Shown: positions 12,501 through 23,463 of the stretch, piece by piece
How the letters are laid out: every line of letters starts with the position of its first letter
Numbering within the stretch: the first letter of the stretch is position 1
Notes under the pieces: generated by a model
Database searches by the model: none
What the model was told of the DNA's origin: nothing
Seen by the model: the letters and a program-made list of their open reading frames with translations, nothing else
Source: Symsagittifera roscoffensis
Taxonomy: Eukaryota > Xenacoelomorpha > Acoela > Convolutidae
NCBI RefSeq assembly: GCF_963678635.1
Contig: NC_087070.1
Location: 2,430,854-2,494,853 of the forward strand
DNA: 64,000 nt
Reading direction: 5' to 3'
Made by a program: the position numbers and the translations under genes

Positions 12501-13310
12501 AACCAGAACAAACCACAAAAGTACAAAGAACCCAATAAATCATTCTATCAATACATGAAAAAAGACCAAAATGTACCAAACAAAAATATACATAGTAACA
12601 ACAGCTCTTGTAAACCACTCTAAACAATTCAAATTATTCAAGAAATCAATCACCTTATAACTCAAATTCAAACAGAAGAGAATATTTGTTTTCAAATTCA
12701 AACAGAAGAGAATATTCGTTTGATACCAGTTCCCATTCAAATTCTAGGAATAGTAACTATTCAAACGATAGATCACTAAACTCATCATACCATAGAAACA
12801 GAAACTATTCAAACAATAGGAATAGAAGTTATTCTAATAATCAAAATCAACGTTACCAAAACAATAGATCATCACGAAACAATTCATACAACAGATCTAA
12901 TTATCAACGAACAAATAACAACAACTACCATAAAAGATCACAAAATAATGCACAAAATAGGAATCCAAACTATAACAATCAACAAAGAAATTATTCTCAA
13001 TCTCCTCAAAGAAATAATAATCGCTACTCCAATTCCCAACCCAAATATAGAAGCAACACACCAAAACATCAAAGACAAATTAATCAGGTACAAACAACTG
13101 AAGAAACAACTTCAGACCTCCTGGTATCGATGATAAAGAAAGTACTGAATTACAATTAAATCACATTAATTGTGAATCAACAGACAGCGAAAGTGATACA
13201 AATAATACCATCTCAGTTAATATGATCTCAGTTGAAAATGATTACGAACCTATTATATTTGAACAACCCTTCACTTCACACATTTATGAAAATTAATTGG
13301 AACTCCTTCA
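9525..13310 (+). pseudogene. gag: gag (broken): basic N-terminus, Retrotrans_gag core, CCHC knuckle
   Basis: This is the structural nucleocapsid/capsid polyprotein of element 1, read through several frames. The N-terminal basic piece (9525-9797) aligns with element 2 (35463-35729), sharing HTTQ and GKK motifs, which supports this start. Further pieces lie at 10192-10449 and 11042-11275. The capsid-like core at 11565-12226 has FTGTYPEYSVEDYL, then AAQKWFSVLP and RRLPNETIKQLAVR, the layout of Retrotrans_gag proteins. A CCHC knuckle (C-X2-C-X4-H-X4-C) is at 12440-12481. It is followed by an Asn/Ser/Arg-rich tail (12686-13159). In-frame stops (for example after 11798) and frameshifts make it non-functional. 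Confidence 0.8.
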
Positions 13311-13439
13311 AAATTACTACACTAGACCTAAAAGTAATAATTACCAGTTGAACAAGAAGTAAATATTAACACTGTAATTAAACCCGAAAAACACGAAGTA
13401 CAAACCACATTTATCAAAATATACAGAAAAAACAGCCAA

Positions 13440-13931
13440 GAGAAAAATTTTGGACAATTCCATTTCTCTTAGAAAGTCCAAAAAGTAAAAGAATTTCAAC
13501 CACCAGATCTTGAATTAGATTTTTTAATTGATTCAGGAGCAAAATCAAATATAATTATTATCCCCACTTGGAATGAAATAAATACACTACATCCAACCTT
13601 AAAACGTATTAAGACAGCCAGCAAATTAGCAACAGCAAAAGGCTCAACATTAAAAAATTATGGAAAAATCCAACTTTTCCTTGTTCCCACTAGAACAATG
13701 GAACAAAACAAAATCCTAAACAAACCATTTAAACAAACATTCCACATAACAGATATTAAACACAATATCATGGGCATACCGTTTATATCTAAATATATTC
13801 CCACAATAAACATCTTAAATAGTAAAATCCATATAAAAGACAAGTACATAAGAATGAAAAATACATCCTTAACATTCTTTCCAAGATTAAACAAACAACC
13901 ACCATTGTTCTCCAATTTTTCCCCTATATAA
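13440..13931 (+). pseudogene. pol: Retropepsin-like protease segment of pol
   Basis: The frame through 13500-13931 carries the aspartic protease active site LIDSGAKSNI, with the Asp codon at 13530-13532, followed by a second beta-rich part containing HNIMGIPFISKY (about 13760), which fits the flap and G-[IL]-P-F end of Gypsy proteases. The active-site triad looks intact. The upstream linkage to gag is broken by stops around 13300-13470. Element 2 has lost exactly this active site. Confidence 0.7.
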
Positions 13932-14340
13932 AAACAAGAGCGAAAATACTTGAAACCAGTATCAAGAATTGTATATAACTTTTCAACCAAACAAGTTCAC
14001 CAGTATGATAAAAACCAAAACAAACAACATCTCTTTATGTCAGATTTTGAATTTAAACCCATTCATAAAGTTTTTCGAATAACAATTTCATCCATAAAAT
14101 ACATGAAACATTCAAACTCCGATGTTATTTCATTACATGTATATAACACTTCACCATAACAGAAAACCTTACCTCTAGGACTCTTAGGATACTATGAAAC
14201 AAATGCCACAATTTTACCCAAAAACGAAGTAGCGAAGTAGACATATGCTAACCAACAATTCTTGATGAAGAATTATCAATAAACAACAAAATAAGCTACT
14301 AAAAACACTTTTTTTTTCACAAAAACACCATATTTTGAAC
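13932..14340 (+). pseudogene. Protease-RT linker of pol
   Basis: These are degenerate coding remnants between protease and RT (an open frame at 13950-14159, then stops). Similar sequence lies in element 2 around 37740-37960 (the RITISSIKY/ RVTISSVKY-like stretch), so it was part of the polyprotein. No catalytic motif is visible. Confidence 0.5.
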
Positions 14341-15280
14341 CAACGTTTAAAATATCACATTATACAGAAGAACAACAAAAGTTTCTAACAATGATTATTT
14401 TTCATTATTCTCAAATAACACAAACCGAATTCGACAAATTAGCCAAACTACTATTGAAATATCCAACAGTTTATGCAACATCCAAAGTTGATGTTGGAAA
14501 AGTTAGTTCACCACTACATTTACCTTTAAAACCTGACGCAATTTTCAAAAAACAAAGAACAAGTAAAGTACCAATACACTTACATAATAAAGTAAACAGA
14601 CTACTTGACATTTTAGAACAATATGAAATTATGTCCCCAGTAAAAAAAGAAGAACAACCAAAAGGTAATCAACCCAGTAATCTTCCTAGCTAAAAGAGAA
14701 TCACTAAAAATTGTTCTAGATGCTAGATATCTCAATTCACTAAATGACGAATCTAAATGCAATTGGCCTATTGAACCCATTTGAGTAATCCTAACAAAAA
14801 AGTAAATATTTCACAACCGCAGACATGAATAGTGCATACAATCAAATGCCATTAGATGAACAATCACGACGGCTAACACAATTCGTTATTGGAAATCAAC
14901 AAAACGAAATCAACAGATTATTCTATGGAATATCCATAGGACCAGCAGCTTTTTCAGCTTTTATGAGTAAAAATTTTAGACCACTGATACTCAAGAAAAA
15001 CGCAATCACCTATTTAGACGATGTTTTTATGCAATCACAAACAAAAGACGAGATGTTCAATGTTTTAGAAAAATATCACCAAATACTTCAGAACGAAAAT
15101 CTGAAGGCCGCCCCCGATAAATCACACTTCTTTTTGACAAGAGTTAAATTCTTAGGACATAATATAGAAAGAAAAACAATCACTCCATTGAAATCACGCA
15201 TTGACGCTATTCAAAAACTTCAACCACCAACAAATAAAAAGAAAATCCAAATTCCTTGGTATGTTGAATTTGCTCAGTAA
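14341..15280 (+). pseudogene. pol: Reverse transcriptase domain
   Basis: This is a Ty3/Gypsy-type RT. The N-terminal part at 14391-14693 has PLHLPLKPDAIFKK. The piece at 14690-14770 has KIVLDARYLNS. Motif A is TADMNSAYNQMP (Asp codon 14822-14824). Motif B is GISIGPAAFSAFM, motif C is YLDD (15011-15022), and the thumb part has FLTRVKFLGHNIE. All three catalytic Asp residues are present. Stops near 14692, 14790 and 14808 and a frameshift at about 15240 disrupt it. Confidence 0.88.
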
Positions 15281-15985
15281 ATATGTATACAAAATGAAAT
15301 TATACTTTAGACCTTCCTATAACTTCCTTAGACAGCAAAATAACTTTGAATGGACTACCGAAAATCAAACTGGATTTGAAGAAATTAAAAAATTGTTAAC
15401 AGAACAAATATCAAACATAATCCCAGATCCAAATCAACCATTCTACGCAATGTGCGATGCTTCAATTTTTTTCATCGGCGCAGCATTACTACAATCACAC
15501 AGTGGAACAAATAAGATGAATCTTATATCAGCAAACTTTTGCTTATTTACACAAGCCGAACTACGTTTCTCTACTCTTATGAGAGAACGCACAGCTATAA
15601 GATACACACTTACAGAATATGAATTTCTGATACTTGGATCAAAACATCCAACAGTTCTCTTTACCGATCGCAAATCAATTATATTTCTTTTACACAAAAA
15701 TCAAATCCAAACCATAGAGTTTACAGATTTCAATTAATTCTAATGAAATTCCCAAACTTTCATATAATTTGGAAAGCAGGAAAAAATCTTGCATTACAAG
15801 ATACACTAAATAGAAATACACCACCTGAACTACTTACACGAAATACTACAGTTGAAATACCACAAAATATTAAATTCTATCTTGCAAAAAATGAAACATC
15901 ACCAAGATTGGAATGTATATATGCAGTAAAAATTGATATAGATCAATCACAAATAAATAATTTACCACTTTTATTAGATTGACAA
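15201..15985 (+). pseudogene. pol: RNase H domain of pol
   Basis: It follows RT in a shifted frame. It shows the Gypsy RNase H layout: FEWTTENQTGFEEIKKLL (RT connection), CDASIFFIGAALLQS with the first Asp, ELRFSTLMRE with the Glu, and VLFTDRKSIIFLL with the second Asp. A stop at 15735 separates the last piece (15743-15982), which begins KFPNFHIIWKAGKNLALQD, the usual end of the domain. It degrades the RNA strand of the RNA:DNA hybrid in the intact family. Confidence 0.8.
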
Positions 15986-18665
15986 AATAATCAATGAATT
16001 TGATTTATTAGGTACATCCACATTTAAACCAAATCCATATTCACATTGGATAAAAAATAATACCCAACAAAAGACAATAAAACAACAACCACACAAAAAA
16101 GATCCTTTCCCATTTATAGGAGACGAAAAAGTAACTGACATTATAAATTTATCAGGACCACCGACAAAGGATTTAAAATACACAGTAAATCCAAATTTTG
16201 ACCTTCACGACCCACTCGACACAATTCCCTTATCAAAATTATAAGTCGAAAATTTTTTTCTACTACCAACAGAAACAATTACACTACAATTATTACAAAA
16301 ATAACAAAATGTTGACCCTGTTATTAGACAACTCAAATCATGGCACAAATATAAAAATAAGCCAGAAAAAGCTGATGCAACAAAATTAGGAAATAAAACA
16401 CTCCTCCGATACTTAAGAAAATTTAATAATACAACTATAAATGAAAGCACAGATCTTTTAGAATATCAAACACCTGATTTTAAAGTACCCTGACTTCCCC
16501 TCAGTATGATGTTGATAGCATTCAACATATCACACACAGAAAATACAAAAGGACACTCCGGATCAGAAAAGACATATTCGAATTTTACACAAAACTTTTA
16601 CTTCGCAAATGCACCAATTTGGATTTTTTTCTACTACCAACAGAAACAATTACACTACAATTATTACAAAAATACCAAAATTTTGACCCTGTTGTTAGAC
16701 AACTCAAATCATGGCACAAATATAAAAATAAGCCAGCAAAAGCTGATGCAATAAAATTAGGAAATAAAACACTCCTCCGATAATTAAGAAAATTTAATAA
16801 TACAACTATAAAGGAAAGCACAGATCTTTTAGAATATCAAACACCTGATTTTAAAGTACCCTGTCTTCCCCTCAGTATGATGTTGATAGCATTCAACATA
16901 TCACACACAGAAAATACAAAAGGACACTCAGGATCAGAAAAGACATATTCGAATTTTACACAAAACTTTTACTTCGCAAATGCACCAATTTGGATTTTTT
17001 TCTACTACCAACAGAAACAATTACACTACAATTATTACAAAAATACCAAAATTTTGACCCTGTTGTTAGACAACTCAAATCATGGCACAAATATAAAAAT
17101 AAGCCAGCAAAAGCTGATGCAATAAAATTAGGAAATAAAACACTCCTCCGATAATTAAGAAATTTTAATAATACAACTATAAATGAAAGCACAGATCTTT
17201 TAGAATATCAAACACCTGATTTTAAAGTACCCTGTCTTCCCCTCAGTATGATGTTGATAGCATTCAACATATCACACACTGAAAATACAAAAGGACACTC
17301 AGGATCAGAAAAGACATATTCGAATTTTACACAAAATTTTTACTTCGCAAATACACCAATTTGGATTAAATCAAATAAACCTTATGCAAATCAAAAACAA
17401 ATAGCACCAAAACAAACATTTAAAGGACAAAGCCTATATTTCAATCATAGAATTTCATTTGACACAAAAGGACCAATTTCGCCTTCCTCCGAAGGAAATT
17501 CTTATATTATGGTCATTGTTGATGCATTTACGCACTAAGTAGCACTCAACCCAGTACCAAATTGTCATGCTTATTACGCATACACAACAACTTACGAACA
17601 ATGGATTTATATATAACAGAGTTTATAAATAATGAAATCATCACATTATGCCACCTATATAATATCAAACATAAACTACGTACATCTCATGCATCATGGA
17701 CAAATGGATTAGTCAAAGATATGAACCGTTCACTAAGAGAATATCTTCGATGTATCATTAATGAAAATGATACGCGACATACTGAATGGTCAGCAGATGC
17801 AAAGTTATTCCCCTTATCTTATAACTCATAAATCACAACAACTCTAGGAATGTCACCATACGAATTGGTTTTTAAACAAAAGCGACGAAAACCAATTCGC
17901 AAATGCCCATAAAAATACACAAGGATTTTGTCAACCAATTAAAGATTCAATTTGTTATAATCTACCATTACATACACATGATAAAGACCACTTTCCTCAT
18001 CCACAAACTTTATAATTAGCTTCGAGTACACATTCCGAATGGATTTTAATTAGAGATAAAAAACATAATGAAATCTAAGAAAAAAAGTAACAAAGAAAAT
18101 GTTACAAAGGCAAAAGATAAACAAACAAATTAATTCACGCTTCATGCCAGCCACAAATTTAAAAATTGGAACAATTGTTTTAATACCTATTTTCAATACA
18201 CAAAAAGGAATCTGCAAAAAATTACAACCACTTCGAAAAGGACTCAATCAAATAAGTGATAAACCTACTGAAGTAACATACAAACTTACTGACTCCAGTA
18301 AAAAAAGAACTCGTTCAACACAGTAACAATCTGTTACCGTATTATCCAAATGAATACGCACTCCGCGAATTCACTCAATTATAGTCCTTCACAGGCTTAC
18401 ACATCGTTCAAAACAATCCACAAACGGAACAAAATCAAAACATTAATACCAATAAAAATCAAAAAACAATCCAACTGCAAAACGCAAACCCTCAAATATC
18501 AAACACAACAGAACCAAAAATATCTCAAAAAAGAAGAAAAAATAGAACAATGACTGAAAAAATCTTACCACATGATCAACAACAAAAATCCGAACATAAA
18601 GAATCATCACGATTTAGAAGTCAACCACGAAAAAACTACAAGACATTCATCCAATCTAAAATATA
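15986..18665 (+). pseudogene. pol: Integrase of element 1 (catalytic residues lost)
   Basis: The N-terminal zinc-binding region is recognisable as NISHTENTKGHSGSEKTY (H-X6-H), but the Cys pair expected after PIWI is missing. The first catalytic Asp lies in ISFDTKGPISP (about 17455). The region expected to carry the second Asp (VTDNGTE in element 2) is deleted between 17590 and 17620. The third position reads NGLVKDMNRS, with Lys at 17715-17717 where element 2 has Glu. The C-terminal SH3-like part includes LKIGTIVLIPIFN (about 18160) and KPTEVTYKLTDSSKK, and a basic tail ends at 18665. A 371-bp triplication shifts the frame in the N-terminal part. Confidence 0.82.
16255..17360 (+). repeat. Three tandem copies of a 371-bp unit
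   Basis: The units are about 16255-16625, 16626-16996 and 16997-17360, nearly identical (for example CTACTACCAACAG at 16260, 16631 and 17002). The unit encodes the pre-integrase spacer plus the HH part of the zinc finger. As 371 is not a multiple of three, each added unit shifts the frame. Near-identity indicates a recent expansion. Confidence 0.95.
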
Positions 18666-19544
18666 AAAGAAAGTTGAATTTCAAAAACAACTTTAATATT
18701 GATTAACGTCAATATTCTTTTTAATCACTTTAAACTTTCACATTTCTGTAATAACATGCTGAAAATAAACTCGACAAATTCTAGTTTAAATTCAGCCAAT
18801 AGAAATCATTCAAATTGTCACCTTTTTATCTCTAACACAAACTCACTAGCCGACAGATATCAATCACCAGGCATATCTATAACTGTAACTTTACAATCTC
18901 CAGGTCAAAAATAAGCAACTTGCTAAAACTTGACAACTAAAATAAACACTACTTCAATATTACCAACCCTCCCCTATCAACAATATTTTCCCAACTCAGA
19001 CCTCAAAAACCCTCCAACCAAAAAGGGGAAATTAGCCCAAAGCAAAAAAGACCCATGATCATTTGGCCTAAAGTACAAATAACACAAAGATACCCCCAAT
19101 TATCCAACAAATAAAAACTAAAAATTATGAAGACCTCCCGAACACGATAAAAACAAACCCTCAACAATTTTTGACATAACTCAACCCAATTGTCAAAAAA
19201 TCAATAAATATTCCGACCACACTTGAATTTCGCCCCAAAAGTTTGAAAAATATTCGACGAAACGAATCATTTCTTATATGCTTCTTTCTATAACAGTCGA
19301 TAACTGAAAACAAAAACTTTCAAACTTTTTCACAAAATTTTCTACTCTTTTAAATTTTTTACTATTCTTTTTCATTGAAACTTTTGAATCCCTAATAATC
19401 CGTTCTATAATTTTTGCAATCTTTTTTAGTTTTCTATTCCCTATTTGAAATATACCTCTATTTAAGTGATACGAACCATTTTTAGTCGAAAACGATTTTT
19501 TTCTCTTATTCATAATTTTTCTCACATTTTAAATATCCCTAACC
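18666..19544 (+). other. Non-coding pol-env spacer (copy A)
   Basis: I see no coding region on the plus strand. Blocks here match element 2: GATCATTTGGCCTAAAG (about 19047) against GATCATTTAGCCTAAAG (about 42580), and TTCCGACCACACTTG followed by ATTCGACGAAAC (19205-19265) against 42735-42785. This may be the env promoter or 5' UTR. A minus-strand frame (19274-19525) is not conserved in element 2. Confidence 0.5.
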
Positions 19545-19670
19545 ATGACAATGTGCAAATTTACAAAAACGACAATAGTCACATTCGCCTTAGCAACTAT
19601 CCTTTTGATACTTTTTATTGAAGATTATTATAAAAAACATAAATTTTCCCAAAAAGAATTAAACACTTAA
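19545..19670 (+). CDS. Small single-pass membrane ORF (41 aa), copy A
   Basis: It starts ATGACAATGTGC and has a short basic N-terminus, a hydrophobic segment (IVTFALATILLILFI, residues 9-23) and a charged end with EDYYKKHK. Element 2 keeps a related segment (43121-43229: ITLTLATFSLFSFSEDFFKEHK), so the coding potential is supported by comparison. It overlaps by 8 bp a +1-frame Ser/Thr/Pro-rich ORF that follows. It could be an independent small protein or the signal/anchor of the downstream ORF, with the frame change a mutation. Confidence 0.5.
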   Translation: MTMCKFTKTTIVTFALATILLILFIEDYYKKHKFSQKELNT

Positions 19671-20487
19671 ATACCTTTTCAAAATTGCTAATCAACCACC
19701 ACCAAACCAGCCCACACCAACAACATCCCAAGACAGTCCAATAACACCTACAACTTCCAACAATCCCCAGCCATCAACACGAACTTCTTTTCAAGACAAT
19801 CCATACACTTTTGAAGAACGACACGCACGATTATCTGAACCATTAGAACCACTTAATCGCCATGCATCTTTAAGCGAACCAACATATAATTTATATCCCA
19901 CCTTACAACAAGATCTTAATCGAGTAAGACATATTAGCCAAAATCAAAATACACTTGAAATAAATAGACAAAATGTACATCCAAGACGAAACAGAAATTT
20001 TTAAACCCCCAGAGTTTCATTTAACATACCCCAATCATCAACACCAACTACCTCAGAACTTTCAAGCAGTGCACTACCAGAAACTCCCACACTTGCTTCA
20101 CAACATTGCATTTCAAATATTCCATCGGACTATCTAGGTTCAACTCCAACATCAGAACAAATCCGAGAAAATCCTTTTAACCCACCAAACACCATCGAAA
20201 GACCACCATATTGGACAACACACTCATATACTCAAGGCGATCCAAAACTAGTAAATGAACCAATAGATATTTCTTCTGATACAACATTATCATCCCTGCC
20301 AGAAACACTTTCACTTCCATCAACACCATCTATAAGTCAAATATCACCAACACTTTTGCCCCTTAATTTCCCCACCAACCTTGACGCTAGAAACCAAGAA
20401 CAGTCATCGACAAATACCCCTCTACGGTTAGATTGGAAAACTTTCGTAGCACCTCCCCGTACTATTTGGACAACATCAAGAAAGTAG
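19663..20487 (+). pseudogene. Ser/Thr/Pro-rich ORF, copy A (one in-frame stop)
   Basis: This frame is open over 275 codons apart from a single TAA at 20002-20004, and has no ATG of its own near the start. Composition is rich in Ser, Thr, Pro and Asn, with recognisable words DNPYTFEERHARL and LRLDWKTFVAPPRT near the end. Element 2 has related coding at about 43240-44060 and 46640-47250 (LRLDW and ENPYTF words). It may be a mucin-like N-terminal part of the envelope precursor, given the hydrophobic segment before it and env after it, or a separate accessory protein. Not recognised as a known family. Confidence 0.5.
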
Positions 20488-20623
20488 CCGACTCCACAAT
20501 TTGGCACTAGATAGATTACAATAAAGACAAGATATTCACAAAGATATTCATGAACACAATATTCAAATACTTCAACAAAAAAGTCTCCAATAAAAGTTTT
20601 AAATCACAGTCAGACTTAAAAAT

Positions 20624-23207
20624 ATGGTTCAACACCCTTTTCCCCTCAGCCCACCATTTATAACAGCTCAATCACTACGTCCCTCATTTATAACAACTGA
20701 AGTTATATATAAATACGACAGATATACCAAAAACACAATTGGATATATTACCTTTTATAACCCATACTCAGGAATATCATACACATGTATATTCTAAAAG
20801 TACTTTCATCTCACCACCTACTTTTTCTAGTTTTTTCCGAACAAAATGCAAATCCATCTCCTTGCACAGAACCTCAAGATTTGTTAGTAACACACTACGA
20901 TTGTGAAGAAAATGAACAACAACTGCTACACAAATTTGCAATAAACCAAGTAACACAATGCGAATCGGAACCACAAGCCATAGAAACCACAAACATAATA
21001 GCAACTTTATACTGAAAAGCCCGAGCAACAGCACTCACAGGCTATAAATTTACAGCAACATTTTCCGAAAAGAAATTTCATTGTTCTTAAGTTTCAAGTG
21101 GAAACAACAACCGACTTGATCACGAATCATTCTACCAAAGTAATAAAGAAAAACTTTTACATCAAAGTCCCGAAGATTGTAAAAACGAACTACTCAGATT
21201 AAACTTGGTTTAAAATAAAAACTCAAACAGAAAAATAGTAAATATTTAAGACTCTGTACATCAAGCAGAACTTGAAAGTTATCAAGGACATATTAAACTA
21301 GACGAAAGATATCCATACAACGGCGCACATGGACGACTAACTTATGACATTCACGACAAACGCTGGATACCGCATATTGGAATAAATATTCCTTTAAGCT
21401 GCAAAGCAGGAACAAAAAATAAAGCATACCAAGAATTAATGTTTTTTGACTGGAAAATACAACTCGAAAAAATACAACTCACACGAGATTTAATTTTAAC
21501 ACTATAATTTATAAAGGAATCAGACTACTTTGCAAAAATGACGAAGGCTATTGTGATCCTGCAACAAGAACACGAGCAACACTTGGATATAGACCCTGAA
21601 ACACTATAATTTATCAAGGAATCAGACTACCTTGCAAAAATGACGAAGGCTATTGTGATCCTACAACAAGAACACGAGCAACAATTGTTTGGTTTCCCGA
21701 AGACACTTGTACAACATTTCAAGTAGCAAAAATCCACGCTCGAATGATTAAATTCCATGACAAAAATTTCATTGAATCCATCCCATTTGACAAGGTCAAC
21801 CCAAGTCAAATAAGAAGCCACAATATTAAATTCAGAAACATTCACAATAAAGAAAATAGATTAACACGTTTCCAATTCTATAACGAAACAGAATTTGCAT
21901 GTAAATATAAAAATCCACTCTACAATACACAATATTCCGAAATATCTGTCGAATAAGACGAAGGTTTGGAGATGACCACTGGAAAACTAAAATATAATCC
22001 CCATGCAACACATCAACCTCTCAACGAAGGAACATCATACATCCCAGTAAATCTTCTTAAAAACGCAGGAAACTCTCGTGGAAAAATAAAACCACAAGAC
22101 ACTGAAAGCACACGATTACAAGAATGATCACTAATGAATTTTTGGCGCAATACACTATGACATCCACTTAGATATGAAATTAGACTACACAATTAGTAGA
22201 TTTTTTCAAGAAATATCACTCTCCGAATTAGAAATACTACATCAACTATGTGATCTGGAAAGAACCCATACTTTACAATCACCTGAACTAGCAGTTCTAA
22301 AAATACCCTACGCAGGATACTTATTATCCGGAAATAGATCAAACTTTTTTGACTATGAAAGAAATATATTATGGTTTTCTACTTGCACCAAAAAAGTATC
22401 ACCATTATTTATTTTTGAAGATAAACGTTGTTACAAACGAATATTCTATTTTAAAAAGTTCATTTTGTCGATACACATTCAAGACGAACATATTTTTGGG
22501 ATACGGCAGTACCATGTGGATCAGAAAACAGCCACAATGTCGTAAAATTAAACCCTGACGAAGAAAAATACAATCTACTCACACCATACCCAGCATTAAT
22601 GCAACCACTGAAAACGTTTTCTCACGAAAGTATTCGAGCGGAGTGTTATCTACAATCGATCGGAGTGTTTTCTAAATCAGATAAACAACATCACATTCGT
22701 ACACAACAATTTCAGGAATTACTAACACAAATGGACACTATACAACGACAATCAATAGATCAAAATTTAATAAAACTTGTAGAAACCGCAGGATTTTCAG
22801 AAAACTATACACAAAAGTACAGCGGATATTTTAAAGGTAATAAGGATTACATATATTTAAACGGCGGAAAATATAGACCACAAGATATCTCACTGATAAA
22901 TTTTTTTAGTTTTATAACCTTAAAGAACGAAATCCTTGCCTTTCTAGGATGGCCATTTTACATCTTAGAAAGATTGACTATCTTATACGCTCTGTTTAAC
23001 TTTATTGGATTTCTTTTCTCCTTACTAAAAGGATTCTATAACACATGCGCAATCAACACAAGTAAGGCGACAAGCAAGCGTAGCACGCATAATGTTCGCA
23101 GGATTTTTTGGAATATTTTCATCATCAATAACTAAATTCCTCTTAGATGCACAGATCAAAGAATACAATACAAAACTATCAACAAACCCAAACACATACG
23201 ACGAATA
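20624..23207 (+). pseudogene. env: Envelope glycoprotein gene, copy A (class III / chuvirus-like)
   Basis: These are broken envelope remnants across at least five frame segments. N-terminal pieces are at 20624-20797 (FITTEVIYKYDRY) and 20785-21015 (Cys-rich, HYDCEENEQQLL). The middle is at 21240-21956 (GAHGRLTYD, then KFHDKNFIE). The part at 22174-22545 has HQLCDLER, PYAGYLLSGNRSNFFDY and a following CYKRI. The C-terminal part at 22599-23135 ends in a long hydrophobic segment (about 22930-23035, FLGWPFYILERL...) taken as the membrane anchor, then a short basic tail. The Cys-X..LLSGNR..CYKRI..PCG pattern resembles chuvirus-type glycoproteins. That is pattern recognition and needs a profile search. 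An in-frame 102-bp tandem repeat lies at 21499-21700. Confidence 0.65.
21499..21702 (+). repeat. 102-bp in-frame tandem repeat within env copy A
   Basis: ACACTATAATTTAT begins at 21499 and again at 21601, and the following roughly 100 bp (CAGACTAC.TTGCAAAAATGACG) is repeated with few changes. The period of 102 is 34 codons. The same repeat is present in env copy B (about 27772-27975), so it predates the 6.2-kb duplication. Confidence 0.9.
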
Positions 23208-23448
23208 AAACAATAATACGAAAGCATTACCTACAGCACCACGTTTATCAAATCTATATCATAACCATCCATTATCTTTAATTTCACGAAATTTTAGGAA
23301 CTAAGCAATCACAAACCCCCAAACTTAAGACCAAGCCACACAAAAGCCCCATTCAACATATAGTGACACAACACCCCCAAAATGACGATACATATGAACA
23401 AGTCATTGAATAGCCCCATACCACCGCTTTTCAATCTCAAAATAATCA

Positions 23449-23457
23449 TTTTTTCAG
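23449..23457 (+). promoter_or_regulatory. 3' splice acceptor before ORF-X, copy A
   Basis: TTTTTTCAG ends 6 bp before the ATG of ORF-X. It matches the nematode 3' splice consensus and occurs again before ORF-X copy B (29717-29725). It implies that ORF-X is read from a spliced or trans-spliced RNA. Confidence 0.5.
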
Positions 23458-23463
23458 CCCACG

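Noticed and set aside
19274-19525. Minus-strand 83-codon Lys/Arg-rich frame, repeated at 25543-25794
   Set aside because: The second copy is only the tandem duplication, and the frame is not kept at the equivalent position in element 2.
20777-21034. Minus-strand 85-codon hydrophobic frame, repeated at 27046-27303
   Set aside because: Antisense shadow of the Cys-rich part of env; duplicated only because the block is.
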